Shown: positions 1-7,056 of the stretch, in pieces | Layout of the letters: each line of letters begins with the position of its first letter | Numbering within the stretch: position 1 is the first letter of the stretch | From: an uncultured Treponema sp. | GTDB taxonomy: Bacteria > Spirochaetota > Spirochaetia > Treponematales > Treponemataceae | Direction: 5' to 3' | NCBI GenBank assembly: GCA_946403565.1 | Contig: CAMJAJ010000029.1 | Coordinates: forward strand, 1 to 9,367 | Length of the DNA: 9,367 bases | Program-made: the position numbers and the translations under genes | The notes under the pieces: generated by a model | Databases searched by the model: none | What the model saw: only the letters and a program-made list of their open reading frames with translations | What the model was told of the DNA's origin: nothing

Positions 1-11
1 GGGGAGCGTTT

Positions 12-299
12 ATGGATACAGCAGGATTTAGAAGCTTCTTAGAAAGAGACCCGAAAATAAGCAGCGAGAAAGCTATTACCTCAAGAATCTTAAAGCTAGC
101 GGATGCAGAAAAAATTCTGGGAAAGGATGCTGATGAAATAGTCGAGTCAGATGATTTGATGTATGCATCACTAACAGAAATTCGGAATCACGAAGATACA
201 GCACACAATCCCAGACAGAATGCACTGCGGAAATATTACGCGTTCAGGACAGGAAAAGAATTTCCTCGCCTGAAAGATTATGCGAATATGCCCCACTAA
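12..299 (+). CDS. Small hypothetical protein, possibly a helical core-binding-like domain
   Basis: This is a 95-residue protein whose function I do not recognise. The ATG at 12 is preceded by GGGGAG at 1-6 with a five-base spacer, a plausible ribosome binding site. However, the frame is open back to the window edge, so the gene could begin further upstream. The sequence looks all-helical. It has an N-terminal SFLER...SEKAITSRI segment (about residues 8-26), a middle ADAEKILGKDADEI segment, and a C-terminal ALRKYYAFRTGKEFPRL segment (about 71-87). This pattern recalls the small integrase-N-terminal/SAM-like helical domain found alone or fused to nucleases in defence and mobile genes. That resemblance is from memory and weak. 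The gene is visibly AT-richer than the rest of the window, which may indicate a different origin. It converges on the AlbA_2 gene with only 14 bases between the two stop codons. Confidence 0.6.
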   Translation: MDTAGFRSFLERDPKISSEKAITSRILKLADAEKILGKDADEIVESDDLMYASLTEIRNHEDTAHNPRQNALRKYYAFRTGKEFPRLKDYANMPH

Positions 300-313
300 G
301 ACTAACGCCCCCC

Positions 314-1756
314 TCACTTCCGCGTGACCGAGGACTTGTCCGTCGCATAAACCGCTGCCCCGGACTGCCTGGACTTGAGCAGGTAGCCCTGGGCTACAAG
401 CTTTTCCAGCACGCTCTTCCTGAAGTAGGAGGAATCCGAGAGCCCCAGGAATGACGCAATCTCGCTTGACTTGCGCGGCTTCCCGTAGCAGAAAGCCAGG
501 ATTTTTCCGTCATGCGCCGAGCCGTTCTCCACGGGCACGAATTCCAGCACGGGCAGGGAGTCGTCGCTTATGCCATCCGCGTATGTCAGGTCCGGCAGGA
601 CAAGGGTAAAGTGGTCGGAGCTGGAATAGACGAACGGCTTGTGACGCTCATCCGCATCCTCGTATTCCTGGATGATTTTGTCAAACCCCGTCCCGGCTGC
701 CTCCATCACCCTGCACTTCACGAGGATTCCGCAAATCAGCTCGTTCCGCCTCTTGGAGATAATCTTTGAGAGCTCATAGATTTTGCCCAGCTTCTCTCCC
801 TGATAAAAGCTTCCCGGAGAAGAGATTTCAAGCCTGTCCAGGAACATATCCAGTTGGATCTGAGTTCCGTCAAGGTAATAATCCCGGTGGGCCACGGAGT
901 TCACGATTCCCTCCAGCAAGGCACGGACAGGATAGGCTGCGACCTCCTCCCTGGACTCCTCATGCTTTATGAACGTGTGGTTCATCCTCTGCTTGACGAA
1001 CTCCAGCATGAAGCTTATGGAGTCCGTAAGGCATCCTGCGAAGCGGTTTATGGTGACAATCCGCTCGCTCCCCTTGTTCAGCCCAGAGAACACGGAACAC
1101 TGAACATGTGTCTTCCCTCCGTCGTAGTTGTCTGCAAAGAGGACCGCTCCGTTTTTGAGCATACCCTCCGCATTGAAAAAGCCCATCGACCGCAGGGCCT
1201 TGTCAGAAAGCTCCCCGTCCGGATTGTTCCCGGCAAAAAAGGCGAACATCTTGGAAAAATCCTCTCGGCGGTAGGGAATGTCGGAATCCAGTATGTCGAA
1301 CTGCGCGTTGCGGCTCCGTATGCTCATGGAGATGATTTCCTCATAGGTCGCCCCGTTCGTGAAACCATCGCGCCGCATATATATGGACGGAATATTCTTG
1401 AATTTGACGATTACCGGCTTGACGGGGGATTCCGGCACGTCGGCCCGCATTATGAAAAGCTCCGTCCCGTTGTTCTCGTAGCGGACAAAGGAAATCCGTA
1501 TGACAGGGCGGGGAAAGACATGCTCGTTCACCTGGTTGTTGAAGAAATTGCGCTCGGCATCCGCATCCTGCCTTGAAAAACCAATCAGCTTGCTGGTCTT
1601 GTCCTCCACACCGATGAAAAACGAACCGCCTTCTGCATTCGCAAAGCCCGCCACAGTCTTGAGCCAGCCTTCAACATTGTCCCGGTTCAGCCGGGCCTTG
1701 CATTCCAGGCTGAATCCCTCAAGCTCCGATACATCCAGTATGTCATCAAGCAGCAT
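314..1756 (-). CDS. AlbA_2 (Schlafen-like) putative DNA-binding protein with GHKL-type ATPase segment and C-terminal winged helix
   Basis: This 480-residue protein matches the widespread bacterial 'RNA-binding domain/ATP-binding protein' group that combines an AlbA_2 domain with a HATPase_c_4-like domain. The AlbA_2 part covers about residues 12-145, with E18-C-K20, FANAEGG (38-44) and YMRRDG followed by an NGAT motif (126-137). The ATPase part shows an N-box-like EGIVNSVAHRDY (282-293), ISSPGSF (311-317) and GTGFDKI (355-361). A winged-helix segment follows at about 415-462 (SSEIASFLGLS...LEKLVAQGYL). It is likely a cytoplasmic regulator or stress/defence-associated protein; the true function of the family is poorly defined. 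The start is supported by GGGGG at 1763-1767 (minus strand), six bases from the ATG. It lies downstream of the GH32 gene on the same strand, but a 189-base gap with its own repeat array suggests separate transcription. Confidence 0.85.
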   Translation of the reverse strand: MLLDDILDVSELEGFSLECKARLNRDNVEGWLKTVAGFANAEGGSFFIGVEDKTSKLIGFSRQDADAERNFFNNQVNEHVFPRPVIRISFVRYENNGTELFIMRADVPESPVKPVIVKFKNIPSIYMRRDGFTNGATYEEIISMSIRSRNAQFDILDSDIPYRREDFSKMFAFFAGNNPDGELSDKALRSMGFFNAEGMLKNGAVLFADNYDGGKTHVQCSVFSGLNKGSERIVTINRFAGCLTDSISFMLEFVKQRMNHTFIKHEESREEVAAYPVRALLEGIVNSVAHRDYYLDGTQIQLDMFLDRLEISSPGSFYQGEKLGKIYELSKIISKRRNELICGILVKCRVMEAAGTGFDKIIQEYEDADERHKPFVYSSSDHFTLVLPDLTYADGISDDSLPVLEFVPVENGSAHDGKILAFCYGKPRKSSEIASFLGLSDSSYFRKSVLEKLVAQGYLLKSRQSGAAVYATDKSSVTRK

Positions 1757-1777
1757 GGCTTACCCCCGCCGTCGGCC

Positions 1778-1882
1778 ACTTCAAACACTTCGAAGCGGCT
1801 TTGAAGTTACTTCAAAGTGTACTTCAAACTCACTTCAAAGTCAACTTCAAAGCTACTTCAAAGTCACTTCAAACACTTCAAA
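1778..1882. repeat. Helically phased ACTTCAAA repeat array upstream of the AlbA_2 gene
   Basis: Nine direct units of ACTTCAAA begin at 1778, 1787 (variant ACTTCGAA), 1809, 1821, 1832, 1844, 1855, 1866 and 1875. One inverted unit, TTTGAAGT, lies at 1800-1807. Start-to-start spacing is 9-12 bases, close to one DNA turn, apart from the gap holding the inverted copy. Several units extend to ACTTCAAAGT, which has four-base inverted arms (ACTT/AAGT) around CA. The variant contains the perfect palindrome CTTCGAAG. The array begins 22 bases upstream of the AlbA_2 start codon and contains that gene's best promoter candidate. Cooperative binding of a protein along one face of the helix, perhaps the AlbA_2 protein itself, is a reasonable inference but is not shown by the sequence. 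Confidence 0.9.
1816..1844 (-). promoter_or_regulatory. Candidate sigma70 promoter for the AlbA_2 gene, embedded in the repeat array
   Basis: On the minus strand TTGACT (1839-1844) is separated by 17 bases from TACACT (1816-1821). The -35 has one mismatch to TTGACA and the -10 has two mismatches to TATAAT. It would give a leader of roughly 50 bases to the ATG at 1756. Both hexamers overlap repeat units. This could reflect a promoter inside an operator array, or it could be a by-product of the repeat sequence. Confidence 0.4.
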
Positions 1883-1916
1883 GTCATCCGGCTCCGTTAC
1901 AAACCGCGGCCCGGTC

Positions 1917-1952
1917 AGCCTGAGGCCCGGCTGCCCCCTGCTTCCTCAGGCT
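1917..1952 (-). terminator. Inverted repeat overlapping the GH32 stop codon, possible weak terminator
   Basis: AGCCTGAGG at 1917-1925 and CCTCAGGCT at 1944-1952 are perfect nine-base inverted arms with an 18-base GC-rich loop. The arm at 1944-1952 covers the stop codon of the GH32 gene at 1946-1948. It is placed correctly to end the sugar operon, but there is no run of U after the stem on the minus strand. Intrinsic termination is therefore doubtful. It may instead be an mRNA-stabilising 3' hairpin. Confidence 0.35.
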
Positions 1953-3424
1953 CCCAGGCTGTAGGCCTCCACACCAAGGCTCAGCTTACCGTCCGAGCAG
2001 AAGGAGATGCCGTCGGCACGGATATCCGTGTAGAAGACTGCCGTCATCACCTGCTCCCCGCCGTTGGCAAAGACCTCCACGCTGTATTTGTCAAGCACGA
2101 CCCTCAGGCGGAGCCCCGGCTCCGTGCGGAACAGGCGGCTTTCCTGCACGTGCAGCAACGCGCGGCGGCTGCCCGAAAAGCGGCGGTCCAGGCTGAGCGT
2201 GCCCTCATGGGGGCGGTACACGATGTCCGTGTGGAAGCCCAATCCCTCGGCAAGCCTTATGCGGAACACATGGCAGGGGGAATCCCCGGCATCAGGCCTG
2301 ATGTCCAGCTCCATGTCCACGAGCCTTCCATGCAGGCCCTCAAGCCGCTTTTCGCCGCTGAAGCAGAATTCCCCGCCCGCAAGCTTCGCGCCACGGAATC
2401 TTTCCAGCTCGCGCACAGGCTGCTGAATCAGCCTTCCGTCACGGACGGACAGCTCGCGGGGCAGCGTCATCTGCGACGACCACGCGCCGCCTTCCCGTAT
2501 GGCACAGCTGTCCCAGTTCTGCATCCAGGCTATCATGATCCTCCTGCCGTCCGGCGCGAGCAGGGTCTGGGGCGCGTAGAAGTCAATCCCGCAATCAATG
2601 CACTGGTTCTGCCTTTCCCTGAAGCAGCCCGTCTTCTCATCGAAATCCCCGATGATGCAGGCAGTCCCGTTGCCGCTGTGGTACTCGCCGTCCGCGACCA
2701 TATCCTGCGGGCTGAGGATCAGGAGCTGGTTTCCGTCCAGGGAAAAGAAATCAGGGCATTCCCACATCCTGCCGAGCCTGCCGTGGTTCCCGGCCAGCAC
2801 TTTCCAGAAGCTCCAGCGGAAACCGTCCCCGCTCTCGTACAGAAGGATCTGCCCGCTCCCGTCGGCGGCCCGGCTGGCCACTGCGCAGCAGAAACTGCCG
2901 TCTGACTTCCGCCATATCTTGGGGTCACGGAAATCGGCGGTGCTCGCTCCCTCAGGCAGCATGGAAGAGCTTATGACGGGGTTCCCCTCGTACTTCTTGT
3001 AGTCAGCTCCGTCACCTGTGGCCAGGCACTGGACCTGCACGTCGCGCATGCCCCCGTCCGCAAGCTTCTCCTGCCTGACCCCGGTGTACATGAGCAGCTG
3101 CCTGCCGTCGTCCAGCCGGGTCGCGCTGCCAGAGAAGCAGCCGTCGCAGTCATAGGGGGCATCCGGGGCCAATGCGGCGGGAAGGTATTCCCAGCGCAAG
3201 AGGTCCTCCGAGACGGCGTGCCCCCAGTGCATGGTGGCCCAGTGCATGCCGTACGGATTGTACTGGTAGAACAGGTGGTATTTCCCGCCATAATACGAGA
3301 AACCGTTCGGGTCATTCATCCAGCCGCAGCAGGGAGTCAGGTGGAACGCGGGCCGCTCATCCTCCCGGATGAGGGCGGCCGCCTTACGCTCGTAATCCCG
3401 TGCGTCTTGCAGTCGCCCGCTCAT
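1946..3424 (-). CDS. Cytoplasmic GH32 beta-fructosidase (sucrose hydrolase/invertase)
   Basis: Glycoside hydrolase family 32 enzymes cleave terminal beta-fructosyl residues from sucrose or short fructans, releasing fructose. All three catalytic motifs are present: WMNDPNG with nucleophile D38, FRDPK with the transition-state stabiliser D167, and ECPD with acid/base E222. The FSGS motif of the family is at 97-100. The five-blade propeller is followed by the usual C-terminal beta-sandwich (about residues 330-490). At 492 residues it has normal length for a bacterial sucrose or sucrose-6-phosphate hydrolase. There is no signal peptide, so it acts inside the cell. Because uptake is by an ABC importer rather than a PTS, the substrate should be unphosphorylated. 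I chose the ATG at 3422-3424 because it follows the binding-protein stop with one base between (TGA-T-ATG). The longer frame from 3457 would overlap that gene by 32 bases. The GGGG just upstream is a plausible Shine-Dalgarno. Sucrose versus fructo-oligosaccharide preference cannot be read from the sequence. Confidence 0.93.
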   Translation of the reverse strand: MSGRLQDARDYERKAAALIREDERPAFHLTPCCGWMNDPNGFSYYGGKYHLFYQYNPYGMHWATMHWGHAVSEDLLRWEYLPAALAPDAPYDCDGCFSGSATRLDDGRQLLMYTGVRQEKLADGGMRDVQVQCLATGDGADYKKYEGNPVISSSMLPEGASTADFRDPKIWRKSDGSFCCAVASRAADGSGQILLYESGDGFRWSFWKVLAGNHGRLGRMWECPDFFSLDGNQLLILSPQDMVADGEYHSGNGTACIIGDFDEKTGCFRERQNQCIDCGIDFYAPQTLLAPDGRRIMIAWMQNWDSCAIREGGAWSSQMTLPRELSVRDGRLIQQPVRELERFRGAKLAGGEFCFSGEKRLEGLHGRLVDMELDIRPDAGDSPCHVFRIRLAEGLGFHTDIVYRPHEGTLSLDRRFSGSRRALLHVQESRLFRTEPGLRLRVVLDKYSVEVFANGGEQVMTAVFYTDIRADGISFCSDGKLSLGVEAYSLGA

Positions 3425-3425
3425 A

Positions 3426-5099
3426 TCAGTTCCCCATCGACGCGTAGTATGCGTCAAGATATTTCTGGTAGAGGGCCAGGTAGTCGTCCAGGTGGTAGGA
3501 GTCCAGCTTCTTGCAGAAAGCCTGCCAGTCCTGGCCGCTGAAGCCGTTCATCACCCAGTCGGACTTGACAGCGTTGATCGTCTTGCTTATGTCCGCCTGC
3601 AGGGTGGAAAGCTTCTCCGTGTCCTCGCGCGTCATGAAGACGTTGGGGTAGACGTACTTCTCGTTCACGTCGGGCGTGTAGTAGTCCTTGATCCAGTCCA
3701 GGCGGTACTGCGCGTCATCGGGGCAGGTGACGTACACGCCGTAGTACTCGTCCAGTATGGCGAGGGGGCCGTTGACGGACTCGGCCTCGCGCACTTCCAC
3801 GGGGGAAGCGTCACCGAGCGGGGCATGCTTGAGCATGGTCTTGCCGGAGGCGTTCTCGCCGAGCACGAAGATGTCAAAGTCATCGTCCTCGCCGTAAGTC
3901 CCCCAGTTGTTCTGCGGGGACTGGAAGGGGTCGTACATCTGGTCAAGCCAGGCGCAGACGAGGGCAGGCTTCTTCGCAACAGCCGTGACGACGCAGCGGC
4001 CGCGGTCAAATCCGCTCGTGAAAGACCCGTTCTGGGCAGTCAGATTGCGCACGTCGGCGGTCAGCACGGGAAGGGGAACCCAGTCCGCCAGGTTCGCGAT
4101 GTTCGCAACGTCCCAGCTGAAGCAGACACCGTACCTGCCGGACTTGCCCTTGGACACGTAGGTGGACCACTCCTGGGTGAATGACTCCGGGTCAATCAGC
4201 CCCTGCTCGTACAGGCGGTGCAGCCATTCGCAGCCCTTCCTGAACCCTTCCTGGTTGGCGCTGCAGATGACCTTGCGGCTGTCCGTGACGGCGATGTGCC
4301 GGCCCTTGTCCGCGTCCCCGTAGCCCTCGCCGAAGCCGTTGATGAGCACGAAGGGGTCCTGCCCGCCGTCGTTCATGATGCATGACATGGGGATGATGCT
4401 CCCGTCTATGTTGAACTGCTTCTGAATCCGCGCGGCATTGTCACGGAAGGCGACGAGCGTCTTCTCGAATTCGTCCGTGTTCGTCGGGAGAGGAAGGCCC
4501 AGGAAATCCAGCCACTTCTTGTTGATGAAGCTCATGTTGTCTATGACCTGGATGGCCTCCTTGCCTGAGCCGAGCTGCTCGATCCAGGGCAGGGCCCAGA
4601 TGTGCCCCTCGGAGTCCGTGCACATCGCGCGGTACTCCGGGTATTTGTCGAACACCGCCTTCAGGTTTGGCATGTAAGCGTCTATATACCCCTCAAGGGG
4701 AATGATGATTCCCTGGTCTGCATACTTGAGCAGGCTGGAGTCGTTGAAGTTCGCCGTGAAGACGAAGTCCGTGAGCGTCTTGGGGTTGGCCATCGCGAGC
4801 GTAATCTTGTCGTTCCACTGGTCGCCCTGCATGGCGGTCCACTTTATCTCAACGTTCGTCTTTTCCTGCAGGCGGCGGAAAATCGTCCGCTTGTTGGGGT
4901 CGGACTCCGTGTTCGCCGGGAAGCTCGTCATGCCCGTCAGCACGACCTTCTCCTTGAGCGGGAAGGCGAGCGTGGCGGGATCCACCTGCTCGACCTCGCC
5001 CTTGTTCAGCGCGACCTGCTGCCTGCCGCCGCAGCCGCAGAGCACCGAGCCTGCCAGCGCAAGGGCGGCAAGGCATGTCATTCTCATCATCTTTTTCAT
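3426..5099 (-). CDS. Lipoprotein sugar-binding protein of an LplA/YtcQ-type ABC importer
   Basis: This 557-residue extracytoplasmic solute-binding protein captures the sugar for the permease pair encoded just upstream. It begins with a classic lipoprotein signal: basic MKKMMRM, a hydrophobic stretch at about 8-20, and a lipobox ending at C23 (LCGC) with C21 as the alternative acceptor. Family-like features follow. They include an N-terminal sheet/helix segment (VVLTGMTSFPAN, then RRLQEKTNVEIKW around 73-87), DFVFTANFND near 111-120, GHIWALPW at 165-172 and KKWLDFLGLPLP near 194-205. Such large binding proteins are typical partners of LplB/LplC permeases. The start is well supported by GGAGG at 5106-5110 with a six-base spacer. 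The end of the gene is translationally close-coupled to the GH32 gene, which supports a sucrose or fructan ligand. The ligand itself is inferred from context only. Confidence 0.92.
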   Translation of the reverse strand: MKKMMRMTCLAALALAGSVLCGCGGRQQVALNKGEVEQVDPATLAFPLKEKVVLTGMTSFPANTESDPNKRTIFRRLQEKTNVEIKWTAMQGDQWNDKITLAMANPKTLTDFVFTANFNDSSLLKYADQGIIIPLEGYIDAYMPNLKAVFDKYPEYRAMCTDSEGHIWALPWIEQLGSGKEAIQVIDNMSFINKKWLDFLGLPLPTNTDEFEKTLVAFRDNAARIQKQFNIDGSIIPMSCIMNDGGQDPFVLINGFGEGYGDADKGRHIAVTDSRKVICSANQEGFRKGCEWLHRLYEQGLIDPESFTQEWSTYVSKGKSGRYGVCFSWDVANIANLADWVPLPVLTADVRNLTAQNGSFTSGFDRGRCVVTAVAKKPALVCAWLDQMYDPFQSPQNNWGTYGEDDDFDIFVLGENASGKTMLKHAPLGDASPVEVREAESVNGPLAILDEYYGVYVTCPDDAQYRLDWIKDYYTPDVNEKYVYPNVFMTREDTEKLSTLQADISKTINAVKSDWVMNGFSGQDWQAFCKKLDSYHLDDYLALYQKYLDAYYASMGN

Positions 5100-5134
5100 A
5101 TATATCCTCCAAAAAATGAATTCTCCCGAATATC

Positions 5135-5157
5135 CTTTTATCTATTCTTTTATCTAT
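5135..5157. repeat. Two-copy 12-base direct repeat between the lplC-like and binding-protein genes
   Basis: CTTTTATCTAT occurs at 5135-5145 and again at 5147-5157, a 12-base period. The second copy contains the stop codon of the lplC-like permease (5154-5156). The 54-base spacer is AT-rich, unlike the flanking genes. This is probably a slippage duplication. The AT-rich leader may help keep the binding-protein ribosome site single-stranded, since binding proteins are usually made in excess of permeases. Confidence 0.7.
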
Positions 5158-6068
5158 CCCTTTATAGAACCGGCCATAATCCCGCTGTCAAAGTACTTCT
5201 GGAAGAAGGGGTACATGACAAGCAGGGGAAGGCTGGACACTATGATCGTCGCGTACTTGAGCAGCTCCGCAAGCTGGGCGCGGGCGGCAGTGCTCTGCAT
5301 GTCGGCGATCATGCCCGGCTGCGGCTGGTTCTGGATAAGTATGGAGCGGAGCACCAGCTGGAGCGGCTGCTTGGCCGCGTCGTTCAGGTAAATCATCGCG
5401 TCAAAGTAGCTGTTCCACATGCCGACGAACTGCCAGAGGGCGAGCACCGTAATCAGCGGCGTGCAGACCGGGAGCAGGATGCGGAAGAAATAGGTCAGCT
5501 CGCTCGCCCCGTCCACGAAGGCCGCCTCCTGCAGTTCCTTCGGCACTCCCCGGTAGAAGGTCCGGGCGATTATCATGTTCCACACGCTGAAAGCCCCGGG
5601 CAGTATGAGAGCCCAGACGCTGTTCAGCAGGCCCATGTCGCTTATCAGCAGGTAGGTGGGGATGAGCCCGCCGCCGAAGAACATCGTGATGACGAAGATG
5701 ACGTTGAAGAAGGCCCTGCCCTTGAAGTCAGGCCGGGACATGGGGTATGCCGCCAGCATGGTCACGACAACGGACACAACCGTGAAGAGGACCGAATAGA
5801 CAATGGCGTTCCTGAAGCCCGTCCAGATGGCCTTGTTGGAAAGCACCCTCTCGTATGCCGTCAGCGTCCATTTGCTGAAGTCCATCGTCACCCCCTTGTT
5901 CTGCAGGGTGACGGGGTCTATGAACGACGCGACCACGATGTAGACCATGGGGACAATGATTGCCAGGACGAATGCCCCCAGGAGTATGTATCCTGTTCCG
6001 ATTATGAGCTTGTCCTGCCAGGAGGCCCTGATGAGCGGCCCCCGCGTCATTTTTGCTGCCTGTTCCAT
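5154..6068 (-). CDS. ABC sugar importer permease, LplC/YtcP-like
   Basis: This is an inner-membrane permease of the carbohydrate ABC importer family (MalG/LplC side). About six hydrophobic spans are visible in order: LIIGTGYILLGAFVLAIIVP, NAIVYSVLFTVVSVVVTMLA, NVIFVITMFFGGGLIPTYLL, SVWALILPGAFSVWNMII, ITVLALWQFVGMWNSYFDAM and YATIIVSSLPLLVMYP. The EAA loop that docks with the ATPase is clear (ELQEAAFVDGASELTYFFRI, then LP). The frame opens at 6074, but I prefer the second ATG at 6066-6068. GGGGG at 6076-6080 sits seven bases from it and only one base from the first ATG. The product is then 304 residues. It follows the other permease gene by 12 bases, so the two are co-transcribed. Confidence 0.93.
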   Translation of the reverse strand: MEQAAKMTRGPLIRASWQDKLIIGTGYILLGAFVLAIIVPMVYIVVASFIDPVTLQNKGVTMDFSKWTLTAYERVLSNKAIWTGFRNAIVYSVLFTVVSVVVTMLAAYPMSRPDFKGRAFFNVIFVITMFFGGGLIPTYLLISDMGLLNSVWALILPGAFSVWNMIIARTFYRGVPKELQEAAFVDGASELTYFFRILLPVCTPLITVLALWQFVGMWNSYFDAMIYLNDAAKQPLQLVLRSILIQNQPQPGMIADMQSTAARAQLAELLKYATIIVSSLPLLVMYPFFQKYFDSGIMAGSIKG

Positions 6069-6080
6069 TCCCATACCCCC

Positions 6081-6977
6081 TTACAGTCCCTGGTCGTCGT
6101 TCATCTTTGAGGTCACCTTGTTCACGATAAGGAGCATGATGACGTTTATCACGGTATTGAAGAGTCCCACCGCCGTGGAGAAGCTGTAGTCCCCGTCAAG
6201 GAGTCCCTTCTTGTACACGTAGGTCGCGATAATCTCCGAGCTGGCAAGGTTCAGGTCTGTCTGGAGGGCAAAGGCCTTCTCAAATCCGATGCTCATGATG
6301 TTGCCCGCCTGAAGGATGAACTGGATTATCACCATGTCCTTTATGGCAGGCCACTCCACCACGCGCACCTCCTGCAGCACGTTCGCGCCGTCCAGTATGG
6401 CCGCCTCCCTCAGCTCCTGGCTGACGCCCGAGAGGGCCGCCGTGTACATGATGGAGCCCCATCCCGCCCCCTGCCAGATGCCGCTCGCTATGTAGATGCT
6501 GCGGAAGGCTCCCGGCATGGTCATGAAGTTGATCTGGGTCTCCAGGAACTGGTTCAGCGGCCCGGTAACGGACAGCATGATCCTGACGATTCCGCAGACG
6601 ACGATGACCGAAACGAAGTTGGGCATGTAAAGCACCAGCTGGATGTTGCGCTTGACCCCGCTGCTCTGGATGCGGTTGAGCAGGAGGGCAAGGATGATCG
6701 GCACCGGGAAGCCCCACAGGAGCCCGTAGACGCTCAGCTTGAGCGTGTTGGCCAGGTATGAGAGGAAATCCGGCGAGGACAGGAAGCGGGAAAAGTGCTT
6801 TAAGCCCACCCAGCGGCTTGAGAGCAGCCCGCGTATGGGGTTGTAGTCCTGGAAAGCAATGAGAATTCCGCCCATCGGTATGTAGCGGAAGATGATGGTA
6901 AGCGCGAGAGCCGGCAAGAGGAAGATGACGTACAGCTGCCAGTGCTGCCGCATATAGCCTAGTGTCTTAGACCTCAT
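6081..6977 (-). CDS. ABC sugar importer permease, LplB-like
   Basis: This 298-residue inner-membrane permease is the first gene of the sugar operon and the partner of the LplC-like protein. Recognisable family features are the N-terminal LYVIFLLPALALTIIFRYIPMGG span, the AFQDYNP and WVGLKHFSRF segments, and several further hydrophobic spans (LKLSVYGLLWGFPVPIILALLL, YMPNFVSVIVVCGIVRIML). An EAA loop, ELREAAILDGANVLQEVRVV, precedes EWPAI. GGAGG at 6983-6987 lies five bases before the ATG. The operon promoter is about 50 bases upstream, giving a leader of about 44 bases. No ATP-binding subunit gene occurs in the window. LplB/LplC-type systems commonly use a shared MsmK/UgpC-like ATPase encoded elsewhere. 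Confidence 0.93.
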   Translation of the reverse strand: MRSKTLGYMRQHWQLYVIFLLPALALTIIFRYIPMGGILIAFQDYNPIRGLLSSRWVGLKHFSRFLSSPDFLSYLANTLKLSVYGLLWGFPVPIILALLLNRIQSSGVKRNIQLVLYMPNFVSVIVVCGIVRIMLSVTGPLNQFLETQINFMTMPGAFRSIYIASGIWQGAGWGSIMYTAALSGVSQELREAAILDGANVLQEVRVVEWPAIKDMVIIQFILQAGNIMSIGFEKAFALQTDLNLASSEIIATYVYKKGLLDGDYSFSTAVGLFNTVINVIMLLIVNKVTSKMNDDQGL

Positions 6978-7002
6978 AAAGTCCTCCGTAAAAAAATGTC
7001 AC

Positions 7003-7018
7003 AATGCACTTTTGCATT
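7003..7018. promoter_or_regulatory. Palindromic operator candidate just downstream of the operon start point
   Basis: AATGCA (7003-7008) and TGCATT (7013-7018) are perfect six-base inverted arms separated by four bases (CTTT). The site covers roughly +3 to +18 of the sugar operon transcript, a classical blocking position for a repressor. The most likely binder is the divergently encoded LacI-family protein. Unlike typical LacI-family sites it lacks a central CG. Confidence 0.6.
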
Positions 7019-7027
7019 TTCAAGAAA

Positions 7028-7056
7028 ATTGTAAAAGCACTTACGCATTTTGTCAA
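7028..7056 (-). promoter_or_regulatory. Near-consensus sigma70 promoter of the sugar import operon
   Basis: On the minus strand a perfect TTGACA (-35, 7051-7056) is followed by a 17-base spacer and TACAAT (-10, 7028-7033, one mismatch). The start point would fall near 7021, leaving about 44 bases of leader before the ATG at 6977. Such a strong core promoter implies control mainly by repression. This fits the operator-like sequences lying inside the spacer and just after the start point. Confidence 0.85.
7034..7049. promoter_or_regulatory. Second, imperfect operator copy inside the -35/-10 spacer
   Basis: The 16 bases AAAGCACTTACGCATT match the palindromic operator at 7003-7018 at 13 of 16 positions. 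The centre lies 31 bases away, about three helical turns. It fills most of the 17-base spacer of the operon promoter, so a bound repressor would exclude RNA polymerase. A weaker third resemblance (TGC...GCA at 7067-7079) falls another 31-32 bases on. Confidence 0.5.

Noticed and set aside
854..1576. Open frame of 240 codons on the plus strand antisense to the AlbA_2 gene
   Set aside because: The opposite strand encodes a protein with clear AlbA_2 and ATPase motifs. This frame has no domain features and no ribosome site that I could see.
1778..1882. CRISPR array
   Set aside because: Units are eight to ten bases with spacers of one to four bases, far too short for repeats and spacers, and no cas genes are present.
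3425..3457. Longer GH32 start at 3457
   Set aside because: It would overlap the binding-protein gene by 32 bases. The ATG at 3424 one base after that stop is a normal coupled start, and the extra residues (MTHTTRRWGTD) are not family-like.
4602..6110. Long open frame (502 codons) on the plus strand antisense to the permease and binding-protein genes
   Set aside because: It overlaps two clear transporter genes, has no recognisable motifs and is rich in the H/R/E/G composition typical of antisense frames in GC-rich DNA.
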